Part shown: positions 11,161 to 20,364 of the stretch, in pieces
Position numbering within the stretch: position 1 is the stretch's first letter
Layout of the letters: each line of letters opens with the position of its first letter
NCBI RefSeq assembly: GCF_038502225.1
Contig: NC_091303.1
Coordinates: 29,058,815 to 29,122,814, forward strand
Direction: 5' to 3'
DNA from: Cherax quadricarinatus
Taxonomy: Eukaryota > Arthropoda > Malacostraca > Decapoda > Parastacidae
DNA length: 64,000 nucleotides
Notes under the pieces: model-generated
The model's input: the letters and a program-made list of their open reading frames with translations, nothing else
Told to the model about the DNA's origin: nothing
The model's database searches: none
Program-made: the position numbers and the translations under genes

Positions 11161-11165
11161 CACAC

Positions 11166-12393
11166 CTTAAAATTGCCCTTAGTTGTTGCTGCATTTGACG
11201 TCCTGTAGTAGTCATGAAGCCCAGAAAACGATTAGAAAATTCTACCGCGCCTTCATATTTTCAATTTAGCGTCTGTCCTTTCCACCACTGACCAGTAATA
11301 TTAATTTTCTTTGTTTTCAAAAAGATTCCTACGAATCTTTCTGCTCCTCTCTGCCAGTTATCGTATCTCTCTCTAGGCTTCCTCCAATTTCACCTAGTGG
11401 CACAGCTTTTTCAGAAAAAAAAATATAATTGTTTACTTTCACAGAGATCTCAGCTTGTAGATCCTCACACGACACAGCTCAGCCAGCTACTGCCCAGCTG
11501 ATGGTGAAATTACTGAAGACTGGACATCATAAACATGGTTCTGCTCTTGTGCATACAAATAGGTAGTTATACTCACACATACATAAATACACATAAATAC
11601 AGGCGCTCACGTACATATGCACACGTATACATATGCATATACATACATAAAGATAACAAGAGTGGAGATGTCGAAAATGTCAGTGTAAACAGTCATGATG
11701 AGAGTGGAAATAAAGTAAGTATGAGTGGACAAATCATGAAGTGAGAGAGTAGAAAAGAGATAAATAAGAATGAGATCAGTAGTTAAAATATGATTGAAGA
11801 TTATAAATTTAGTGTTAGTGATGATCATGTTATGGATGACGCAGGTGTGGAGAAATTACCGAAAATGGGAATCATAAGAGCGGTGGTTCTCATCATTTTT
11901 ATCCCGGCGGCGCCTCTAGCGTCTTCATCATATATTTACCACTCACAAGCTGCAGTGTTACACTGCTAAGCTGCGTCAAGAACGTACACTACGTATATAA
12001 AAGTCGTGTCCTTATCAGTGTTCTAATTAATAAGGAATAAATATGAATATAAACACAAACGAGACCAAAAGGTAGAGTTGTGAGATAACAGACAATATTA
12101 TGAAGGTATTATTATATAAGTAATTGATTTTTTAACAGTTAATAAGGAATCATAAAGGAAATGGTTGAGAAATGAATGATGGGAAATAAAGGGAACTGGG
12201 AAAGTAATTAATGGGGAGAATGTGGGTAACCGAAAGGAAATAAGGAGGGAAGAAAGTGCATGGTGGTTACTAGGATGTCCCAGGAAGCCGTACTTCTTAT
12301 TAACACAACAATAACAAGTAAATGAAGCGTGGCAAGCAAAATACCTAGAGTTTTATGTTAACATAGACGGTGTTTTGTGATGATTCTGCTACA
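11166..12393. other. No gene seen
   Basis: The region is unique-looking and AT-rich. It holds a loose ACATA/CACATA-rich patch at about 11570-11650 and a TATATAAAAG at 11994-12003. No frame longer than about 70 codons occurs, and none has a known motif. Confidence 0.6.
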
Positions 12394-14388
12394 TCGGTGG
12401 TGGTAGTTGTGGTGCGGTGGTGGTGGTAGTTCTGGTGGGGTGGTGGTGGTAGTTGTGGTGCGGTGGTGGTGGTAGTTGTGGTGCGGTGGTGGTGGTGCGG
12501 TGTGTTGTGATGTGTTGGTGCGTAGCGTGGTGGTGGAGTGTGGTGGTGTGTAGTGTGGTGGTATGTAGTGTGGTGGTGTGTAGTGTGGTGGTGTAGTGTG
12601 GTGGTGTGTAGTGTGGTGGTGTGTACTGTGGTGGTGTGTAGTGTGGTGGTGTGTAGTGTGGTGGTATGTAGTGTGGTGGTGTGTAGTGTGGTGGTGTAGT
12701 GTGGTGGTGTGTAGTGTGGTGGTGTGTACTGTGGTGGTGTGTAGTGTGGTGGTGTGTAGTGTGGTGGTGTGTAGTGTGGTGGTGTGTAGTGTGGTGGTGT
12801 GTAGTGTGGTGGTGGAGTGTGGTGGTGTGTAGTGTGGTGGTGGAGTGTGGTGGTGTGTAGTGTGGTGGTGTGTAGTGTGGTGGTGTGTAGTGTGGTGGTG
12901 TGTAGTGTGGTGGTGGAGTGTGGTGGTGTGTAGTGTGGTGGTGGAGTGTGGTGGTGTGTAGTGTGGTGGTGTGTAGTGTGGTGGTGTGTAGTGTGGTGGT
13001 GTGTAGTGTGGTGGTGTGTAGTGTGGTGGTGTGTAGTGTGGTGGTGGAGTGTGGTGGTGTGTAGTGTGGTGGTGTGTAGTGTGGTGGTGTGTAGTGTGGT
13101 GGTGTGTAGTGTGGTGGTGTAGTGTAGTTATGTAGTGTGGTGGTGTGTAGTGTGGTGATGTAGTGTGGTGGTGTGTAGTGTGGTGGTGTGTAGTGTGGTG
13201 GTGGAGTGTGGTGGTGTGTAGTGTGGTGGTGTGTAGTGTGGTGGTGCGTAGTGTGGTGGTGGAGTGTGGTGGTGTGTAGTGTGGTGGTGTGTAGTGTGGT
13301 GGTGGAGTGTGGTGGTGTGTAGTGTGGTGGTGCGTAGCGTGGTGGTGGAGTGTGGTGGTGTGTAGTGTGGTGGTGTGTAGTGTGGTGGTGGAGTGTGGTG
13401 GTGTGTAGTGTGGTGGTGTGTAGTGTGGTGGTGGAGTGTGGTGGTGTGTAGTGTGGTGGTGTGTAGTGTGGAGGTGTGTAGTGTGGAGGTGTGTAGTGTG
13501 GTGGTGTGTAGTGTGGTGGTGTGTAGTGTGGTGGTGTGTAGTGTGGTGGTGTGTAGTGTGGTGGTGGAGTGTGGTGGTGTGTAGTGTGGTGGTGTGTAGT
13601 GTGGTGGTGTAGTGTGGTGGTGTGTAGTGTGGTGGTGTGTAGTGTGGTGGTGCGTAGTGTGGTGGTGTGTAGTGTGGTGGTGGAGTGTGGTGGTGTGTAG
13701 TGTGGTGGTGTGTAGTGTGGTGGTGCGTAGTGTGGTGGTGGAGTGTGGTGGTGTGTAGTGTGGTGGTGTGTAGTGTGGTGGTGGAGTGTGGTGGTGTGTA
13801 GTGTGGTGGTGTGTAGTGTGGTGGTGCGTAGCGTGGTGGTGGAGTGTGGTGGTGTGTAGTGTGGTGGTGTGTAGTGTGGTGGTGGAGTGTGGTGGTGTGT
13901 AGTGTGGTGGTGTGTAGTGTGGTGGTGGAGTGTGGTGGTGTGTAGTGTGGTGGTGTGTAGTGTGGTGGTGCGTAGCGTGGTGGTGGAGTGTGGTGGTGTG
14001 TAGTGTGGTGGTGTGTAGTGTGGTGGTGTGTAGTGTGGTGGTGTGTAGTGTGGTGGTGTGTAGTGTGGTGGTGTGTAGTGTGGTGGTGTGTAGTGTGGTG
14101 GTGGAGTGTGGTGGTGTGTAGTGTGGTGGTGTGTAGTGTGGTGGTGTAGTGTGGTGGTGTGTAGTGTGGTGGTGTGTAGTGTGGTGGTGTAGTGTAGTTA
14201 TGTAGTGTGGTGGTGTGTAGTGTGGTGATGTAGTGTGGTGGTGAGTAGTGTGGTGGTGTAGTGTAGTTATGTAGTGTGGTGGTGTGTAGTGTGGTGATGT
14301 AGTGTGGTGGTGAGTAGTGTGGTGGTGCGAATTGTGGTGGTGTGTAGTGTGGTGGTGCGAATTGTGGTGGTGTGTAGTGTGGTAGTGT
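12394..14388. repeat. G-rich 13/15-bp minisatellite array B (part 1)
   Basis: The unit is GTGTGGTGGTGTGTA (15 bp) mixed with 13-bp forms ending GGTGTA or GGTGGA, about 138 copies. The plus strand is almost free of C. The 745-codon minus frame (His-Thr-Tyr-rich) and the plus-strand Cys-Ser-Val frames are translated repeat. A cassette of repeated variants (GCGTAGCGTGG near 13330, 13825 and 13970) indicates internal block duplication. Variants AGTTATG (about 13125, 14205 and 14265) mark another repeated block. Confidence 0.96.
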
Positions 14389-14685
14389 TGTCAGCATAGT
14401 TGCTGATCCCTGTGTTATATAGCATAGCATATTAGTATCGTCCATGTGCTTTAGATACGAGATCCCTTGTAGGCCTGTGACTTTGTGTGACGTCACGGGA
14501 TGCGCATGTGTAGGCTCGTACCTCTGCCTCCCTCTCAGTCGGCGTAGACCTACAGGCGAAGACAGGCAGAGGCTGGGCTCCACATTCATCATCACAGTCT
14601 GACAATATATATGTTACCATCCAACAAGTGTGTCTACCTTCAACCCTCGATATCTCCATTTAAGAACCCCACCCCTTGCGATAGT
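14389..14685. mobile_element. 0.3-kb insert splitting array B; possible solo LTR
   Basis: This non-repetitive block is flanked on both sides by array B. It contains the palindrome TGACGTCA at 14488-14495 (CRE/ATF type), an arthropod initiator-like TCAGTC at 14535-14540, and a 9-bp inverted repeat CCTCTGCCT/AGGCAGAGG (14521-14529 and 14564-14572). A compact promoter-like insert of this size with no coding sequence would fit a solo LTR or another short non-autonomous element. Clean TG...CA ends and a target duplication were not seen, so this is inference. Confidence 0.35.
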
Positions 14686-16745
14686 GTAGTGTAGTTATGT
14701 AGTGTGGTGGTGTAGTGTGGTGGTGTGTAGAGTGGTGGTGTGTAGTGTGGTAGTGCGTATTGTGGTGGGGTGTAGTGTGGTGGTGTGTAGTGTGATGGTG
14801 TGTAGTGTGGTGTTGTAGTGTGGTGGTGTGTAGTGTGGTGGTGTGTAGTGTGGTGATGTAGTGTGGTGGTGAGTAGTGTGGTGGTGCGAATTGTGGTGGT
14901 GTGTAGTGTGGTGGTGCGAATTGTGGTGGTGTGTAGTGTGGTGGTGCAGTGTGATGGTGAGTAGTGTGGTGGTGTGCACTGTGGTGGTGTAGTGTGATGG
15001 TGTGTAGTGTGGTGGTGTGTAGAGTAGGGGCGTAGTGTGGTGGTGTGTAGTTAAGGGGTGTAGTATTGTGGTGTACAGTGTGGTGTATTGTGGTGTTGTG
15101 TGTTGTGGTGATGTAGTTTGGTTGTGTAGTGGGGTGGTGTGTAGTGTGGTGGTGTAGTGCGGTGGTGAAGTGTGGTGGTGTATAGTTTGGTGGTGTGTAG
15201 TGTGGTGGTGTATAGTGTGGTGGTGTAAAGTGGTGGAGTGTAGTGTGGTGGTGTGTAGTGCTGTGGTGGTGTAGTGTGGTGGTTTGTAGTGTGATGGTGC
15301 AGGTGGTGTAGTGTGGTGGTGTGTAGTGTGGTGGAGGTGTAGTGTGGTTGTGTAGTGTGGTGGTGTAGTGTGATGTGTGTGGTGTTGTGGTGTGCACTGT
15401 GGTGGTGTGTAATGTGGTGGTGTGCACTGTGGTGGTGTAGTGTGATGGTGTGTAGTGTGGTGGTGTGTAGAGTAGGGGCGTAGTGTGGTGGCGTGTAGTT
15501 AGGGGGTGTAGTATTGTGGTGTACAGTGTGGAGGTGTATTGTGGTGTTGTGTGTTGTGGTGATGTAATTTGGTTGTGTAGTGGGGTGGTGTGTAGTGTGG
15601 TGGCGTAGTGCGGTGGTGAAGTGTGGTGGTGTATAGTTTGGTGGTGTGTAGTGTGGTGGTGTATAGTGTGGTGGTGTAATGTGGTGGAGTGTAGTGTGGT
15701 GGTGTGTAGTGTTGTGGTGGTGTAGTGTGGTGGTTTGTAGTGTGATGGTGCAGGTGGTGTAGTGTGGTGGTGTGTAGTGTGGTGGAGGTGTAGTGTGGTG
15801 GTGTAGTGTGGTGGTGCAGTGTGGTGTTGGTGGTGTAGTGTTGTGGTGTGTAGCGCGGTGGTGTAGTGTGATGGAGGTGTAGAGTGGTGGTGTAGTGTGG
15901 TGGTGTAGTGTGGCGGTGTGCAGTTTGGTGGTGTGTAGTGTGGTGGTGTGTAGTGTGGTGGTGTGTGTGATGGGGTGGTATTTATTGTGGAGGTGTAGTG
16001 CGGGGGTGTAGTTGGTGGTGTGTAGTGTAGTGGTGTGTAGTGTGGTGGTGTGTGTTGTGGTGGTGTAGTGTGGGGTGTAGTTGGTGGTGTGTAGTGTGGG
16101 GGGTGTAGTTGGTGGCGTATAATGTAGTGGTGTGTAGTGTGGTGGTGGTGTAGTGTGATGGTCTGTAGTGTGATGGTGCAGTTGGTGTAGTGTGGTGGTG
16201 TGTAGTGTGGTGGAGGTGTAGTGTGGTGGTGTACTGTGATGGTGCAGTGTGGTGTTGGTGGTGTAGTGTTGTGGTGTGTAGTGCGGTGGTGTAGTGTGGT
16301 GGAGGCGAAGTGTGGTGGTGTAGTGCGGTGGTGCAGTGTGGTGGTGTAGTGTGGTTGTGTGCAGTGTGGTGGTGTAGTGTGGTGGTGCAGTGTAGTGGTG
16401 TGTAGTGTGGTGGTGTTTAGTGTGGATGTGTTGGTGGTATAGTGTGGTGGTGTGTAATGTGGTGGTGTGTTGTGTGGTGGTGTGTAGTAGGGTGGTGTAG
16501 TGTGGTTATGCGTAGAGTGGTGGTGTGTAGTGTGGAGGTGGTGTAGTGTAGTGGTGAAGTGTCGTGATGCAGTGTGGTGGTGAATAGTGTGGTGCTATGT
16601 AGTGTGATGGTGTGTAGTGTACTGGTGTGTAGTGTGGTGGTGTAGTGTGGTGGTGTATAGTGTGGTGGTGTGTAGTGTGGTAGAAGTGTAGTGTGGTGGT
16701 GGTGTAGTGTGGTGGTGTAGTGTGGTGGTGTATAGTGTGGTGGTT
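14686..16745. repeat. G-rich 13/15-bp minisatellite array B (part 2), degenerate
   Basis: The same GTGTGGTGGTGT-type unit continues after the insert but is more irregular, with T and A substitutions and lengths of about 11-17 bp. A block of several hundred bp at about 14990-15340 recurs at about 15440-15800. It shares the order GAGTAGGGGCGTAG, GGGGTGTAGTATTGTGG and TGATGGTGCAGGTGG. Minus-strand His/Thr-rich frames here are artefacts of the repeat. Confidence 0.95.
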
Positions 16746-16756
16746 TGATGGTCCAT

Positions 16757-16956
16757 GGTCAGTCCATCAATTGATGGACTGACCACATCGACTCAATGCT
16801 GAAGGACTGATCACCTCATTCTCCTCCTGTTCTTCAAGTTTCTCCTTTGTATGGACTGATGAAGCCACTGTGTGGCGAAACGTTTCCCCAATAAAGATAC
16901 CCAAGAGTTGCACTTGTGTCTGATTCAACAACATGTCGGTTCTCTGAACCATTCAT
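16757..16956 (+). mobile_element. Penelope-like terminal fragment, copy 2 (hammerhead-bearing)
   Basis: The piece starts with a perfect 28-nt palindrome (16757-16784, centre CAATTG). It then has GAAGGACTGATCACCTCATT, the hammerhead core at 16849-16900 with AATAAA at 16890-16895, and TTGCACTTGTGTCTGATTC followed by CATGTCGGT. Block order matches 7347-7615. It lies exactly between array B and the Tx1-like LINE, so it probably inserted at, or helped create, that junction. Family assignment rests on the known presence of hammerheads in Penelope-like elements. Confidence 0.62.
16849..16900 (+). ncRNA. Hammerhead ribozyme-like motif
   Basis: All core boxes are intact: CTGATGA at 16856-16862, stem II GCCAC/GTGGC (16864-16868 and 16872-16876) with loop TGT, then GAA at 16877-16879. 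A very short stem III, AC/GT, lies at 16880-16883. U16884 falls at the cleavage position. GGA at 16853-16855 pairs with TCC at 16885-16887 as stem I. GTAT at 16849-16852 can pair with ATAC at 16897-16900 beyond an internal loop, as in type I hammerheads with loop-loop contacts. Such minimal stem III forms are described for Penelope-like elements and may need dimerisation. Cleavage activity is not shown by sequence alone. Confidence 0.7.
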
Positions 16957-16959
16957 CTA

Positions 16960-18902
16960 CACTTTAGACAATTTCCTAATACTTTCGCAGAAAGCTTATA
17001 TTCCACACACATTAATGAAAGCGCATGATAGTCATTCAGAGCGCGCTGTTTCGACCCCTTCAGTACTAATATGACCACCTGAGTCACCTGCCCCACCCCC
17101 ACTTTACCCTCCTTTTCATCGCATTCAGCAGCCTAACCAGGAATCCCCTTAATAGGTCTCAGCGTGTCATATAAAATTCACAAGGTATCCCATCCATGCC
17201 CGGCACCTTGCCCTTACTCATTCCTGCCAACACCCACCAGATCTGCCCCTCCTCAATGCCACCCCCCAGCACCTCCCTAGGTGACCCTCTGTACCCCCAC
17301 ACACCTCATCTAAATGCCCATCCTCCACCCTCTGGCTTTTCAAATAACCCTCAAACCACCTATCTGTGTACACGCCCATGCCCTTCATTGACCACAACAC
17401 CTGCCCCTCACAATAACCCTCCACCATACTGCACACCTCCAACTGCGTCAGAGTGGTGGCCTGCTGTCATTGCTGTTGACCACACAGCATACATGCCGAT
17501 GGCTTATCCCCCCATAACACCTCATCCAAACCTGCCTGCACCCGCACTGCTTCAAACCACTCGTTCTGCAACTCCTTGAGTCTCCCCTTCAAGTCCTCTA
17601 TCTCCCCTGCATAGCTCCCCTACCGTAGCACACCCACAATCATTGCTCCAGATAATTAGACAGCCCATACCACATTTGATTACTCCTCTTCCCTTCACGA
17701 ACATAAACCTCTCAAATCCTAGCCTTAGCGACACCATCCCACCAACCCACCACATCATCAACACCCCTCCCCAAGCCCCTCCTATAACTTCGCGAACCCA
17801 CCCCGTGCCTCCTCATACTCGAGAACCTTCATATTTAACTTTCAGTATCCTCCCTGCCTCCTTGCCAGCGATTCCCACCCCACCTTTGCTACAACTGCCC
17901 TATGATCAAAAAATGGCATCACAACGGTACATAAAGACTTGACCCCAACACGCTGAGTGACATAAATCCTATTTAAATGCAACCCATAGCCCTCTCACAC
18001 ATAGGTATGCTCGAACTCCCACAAACACCCTGTAAACACATACCATAAGTGAACATCATGGATGAGCTCCCCTAAAATATGCGAGAAGTGGCTTGCCCCC
18101 TGCAGCACCACATCTACCCATTGTACCACGCAGTTCCAATCCCCACCTACGAATGCTAATGATGGTAATGCTCGAAGAAAATAGACCAACTCCTCCCTGA
18201 CAAAGGCCGTCTTAACGCTCACTATATTCTCTGCGGGTGCACAGACACCTACGAAAAACACTCGCTCATCCCCCCACCAACCATCCACATGTAAAGCCCT
18301 CCCCTCTCCCCTCCCTTGATCAAGATTGCCACACCCCCTTTTAATCGTGCAGAATACACGACAAAACCCCAGTAACCCCCTACTTCAAACTCTCTTCAAA
18401 CCTTCCAGTTATGCTCTTGAAGAAAGGCGACATCCACGCGGTGATGACACAAAAACATATGCAACCATTCATGCTTCATTTTCGCACACAACCCATTGGC
18501 ATTTAAAGTCATGTACCAGAGGCCAGCTAAGATTTCCTCCCCTTCTGCCCCACTGCACCCTTCACGTGCCCACCTGGGCCATGTGCACTTTCCTTGCCAT
18601 GCTCAGCACACATGACTCCAGGGCCACCATGCACTATCTGCTGATGGTGCTTGCTCCCTCTCACAACACTTCCCTCCTCTACCCAAGCCTTCTTATCCGG
18701 GCGTTGGGCCGGAGTCAGAACATCGTCAGAATCAGACGTCGCCGCCGCCCTCTCTCTGGTTACAACGTCCTCCTCCATACACTGTACCGGGTCATCTGCA
18801 CGGTGCACCTTCACAATCGTCGGCGACTCCACCTGTCCAAGTGTCAGCACTTCCTTGTCGTTCACACCTCACCCATGGCCATCTCTCGCCGACCATCCTC
18901 CA
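16960..18902 (-). mobile_element. Tx1/L1-like LINE fragment (ORF1 end, endonuclease, start of RT)
   Basis: Reading the minus strand from 18902 down, an acidic frame (18865-18527, DSDDVLTPAQRPDKKAW) looks like the C-terminus of ORF1. Then ORF2 starts at about 18510 with MTLNANGLCAKMKHEW and DVAFLQEHNWK (catalytic-Glu box), GGVAILIKGG, FVGVCAPAE, LAFVGGDWNCVV (GDxN box, near 18140), HLNRIYV and FDHRAVVA (terminal D-H box, near 17900). After a poorly readable linker, the RT begins at about 17210 with GMSKGKVPGMDGIPCEFY and runs to ALSLMCVEYKLSAKVL near 16970. Stops and frameshifts occur in every section, so it is dead. Motif wording matches the Tx1/L1 group rather than CR1. The 3' half of the RT and the tail are missing where the Penelope-like piece abuts. 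Its C-rich plus-strand composition differs sharply from its neighbours. Confidence 0.75.
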
Positions 18903-18955
18903 CTGATAAGAACAGATAGTACACTTTGATCTTAGCCAAAAAGCCAAGAAGCGAT
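18903..18955 (-). pseudogene. U2 snRNA 5' fragment (nt 1-53)
   Basis: The reverse complement begins ATCGCTTCTTGGC, continues GGCTAAGATCAAAGTGTA and ends CTGTTCTTATCAG, which is the conserved 5' end of spliceosomal U2 snRNA. The AAAGTGTA form is as in arthropods. It starts exactly at U2 nucleotide 1 and stops after about nucleotide 53. The branch-site-recognition sequence GUAGUA reads GTACTA, and there are changes in the first stem (TTGGCTTTTTGG), so it is not a functional gene. Directly 3' (18902 downward) is the Tx1-like LINE in the same orientation. Directly 5' (18956 upward) is coding sequence of a CR1-like LINE in the opposite orientation, leaving no room for a U2 promoter. Confidence 0.88.
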
Positions 18956-19390
18956 GTGAAGATTAATGCAAAAGGTTCCTTTCAGGTAAATAGGGGTAAG
19001 ATTAGGGACAAGATAAGCTCACTTAAAAGTTGGTAGGTTCAGCTTACAGACAGTGACCCAAAAAAATGTGTACAGCCTTTAACACTTATTTCCTTTCAGT
19101 TTTTATGAAAATACTAGAGAAATTTCAGAATAAATTTATAGGTAAGGCCAAAACCAAGTTATGCATGATCAAAGCCACTAGTGATATGGTTCTCAGACAA
19201 ATAGACAGACAAAAGCTTAGCAGATCCTCAGCCAATGATGAACTGTTCTCAAGGGTTATAAAGGAATGTAAGGAGGAACTTAGCAAACCATTTGACAGTC
19301 TTTTCATCACACCGCTACAACCTGGCATAATGCATGATAAGTGGAAAATGGCTGTGGTATGCAAAGAGTATGTTACAATTTATTCGGCAG
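18956..19390 (+). mobile_element. CR1-like LINE RT fragment, part 1
   Basis: The reading begins at 18957 as VKINAKGSFQVNRGKIRDKI, the linker before the reverse transcriptase in CR1-like ORF2. It continues through VQLTDSD, then after frameshifts CTAFNTYFLSVF (about 19066), FSRVIKECKEELSKPFDSLF (about 19243-19302) and DKWKMAVV (about 19336-19360). The last segment is the conserved P-x-x-W-K-x-A-V region that precedes the I-x-K-K-G-D box. The element is interrupted here and resumes at about 19792. Its left end is cut exactly at the U2 fragment. Confidence 0.78.
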
Positions 19391-19790
19391 ATGCACACAC
19401 TACAATATAGGTTGCCTCCCAACCAGCGAACTGGGTGCTAAGGGTTTAACGATTTATTAGGGAATCCATCGTTAAATCAATACTTTGGTTCATTGTCCAA
19501 TCACAGGTGAGGCCACCAAATGCTGAGGCGACGGGGTTCAATCATGGGCAGCATTTACCAGACTCCCCTAGCAGCTGGTTGAGTACGGTGCTCTCTCTAT
19601 GGCTTCTGTTTTTTGCCATTCTTTGTCACCGTGTGGTATACTTGTATTCAACTCCTCTACATTGTGTGCATAAGTGTTCAGAATTGTGTATATATCTGGT
19701 GAAGGAAATGCAAGTTAAATATTACTGAGTTTGTTTGCTCAAAAAAAAAGAAAAATTACGACCAGGTTACAGGCCATTCTTACCTGTGTT
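19391..19790 (+). mobile_element. SINE-like insertion with A-rich tail inside the CR1-like RT
   Basis: About 400 bp with no LINE similarity separates WKMAVV from the next RT motif, MANAILIYKTGD. The block holds GGGGTTCAATCATGGG (19531-19546), loosely like a tRNA B-box, and ends in an A-rich run (AAAAAAAAAGAAAAA at 19741-19755). The same MA(x)3 codon stretch is present on both sides, which could be a diverged target duplication. A tRNA-derived SINE is possible but no good A-box is visible. A retrocopy of an unknown transcript is the alternative. Confidence 0.42.
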
Positions 19791-20312
19791 CGTAACAATG
19801 GCAAATGCGATACTTATCTACAAAACAGGAGACAGGTCCTTAGCTTAAAATCATAGAACAATTAGTCTAACCTCCAATGTGGGAAAATTGACGGAATCAA
19901 AAACTGCCTAAGTTACTCGAACCCTCCTTGAAAGCCATAAATTGTTTAATAAATCTAAGCACTGTTTTACAGAGAGGTGTTCATGCCTTACGAATTTACT
20001 AACTTCTTTCACTTAGGTATTTGAGGAGGCAGATCATGGTAATGAATATAACATTGCGTACAGGGACTTCCGTAAGGCCTTTGATAGAGTTATACATCAG
20101 AGACTGTTGAGGAAAGTCGAGGCACACTGAAGAGAGGATTTTTTTTTCCAGGATAGAGGCATGGTTCAGAGATAGGCAACGCGGTGTTCCTGTGGAACAC
20201 AGAGTCACAAACGGTGTTCAAAGGGAGGTCAGACTTAGGCATTTTGTGGTTCACAACATAAATCACCGACAAAGATAAGGGTATAAATAGCGACATAGGA
20301 AACTTACTTTAA
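19791..20312 (+). mobile_element. CR1-like LINE RT fragment, part 2
   Basis: The same RT continues with IYKTGDRSLA, RTISLTSNVGKLTES, CSCLTNLLTSF and GNEYNIAYRD, then FRKAFDRVIHQRLLRKVEAH (20068-20127; motif A with its Asp retained). Frameshifted WFRDRQR-like and SQTVFKGR-like pieces follow, then DKDKGINSDIGNLL near 20265-20310. It stops just before the expected F-A-D-D catalytic box, 50-60 bp ahead of the 22-bp array. Stop codons (after SLA and after KTA) show it is dead. Confidence 0.78.
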
Positions 20313-20364
20313 TTCACAAAAAAGTACTAAGCTGTGAGAGTCATACAGTGCCACACGCCAGAAG

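Noticed and set aside
11994..12020. TATATAAAAG followed by TCAGTG as a core promoter
   Set aside because: The TATA-to-initiator distance (about 21-23 bp) is shorter than usual, and no gene or retroelement start follows.
12358..14595. 745-codon His/Thr/Tyr-rich minus-strand open frame
   Set aside because: It is translated 13/15-bp minisatellite with a spurious tail in the insert. There is no unique domain, and the other frames are open too.
17196..18919. Plus-strand Pro/His/Thr-rich frames of 99-197 codons
   Set aside because: They are antisense shadows of the minus-strand Tx1-like LINE, whose endonuclease and RT motifs are read on the other strand.
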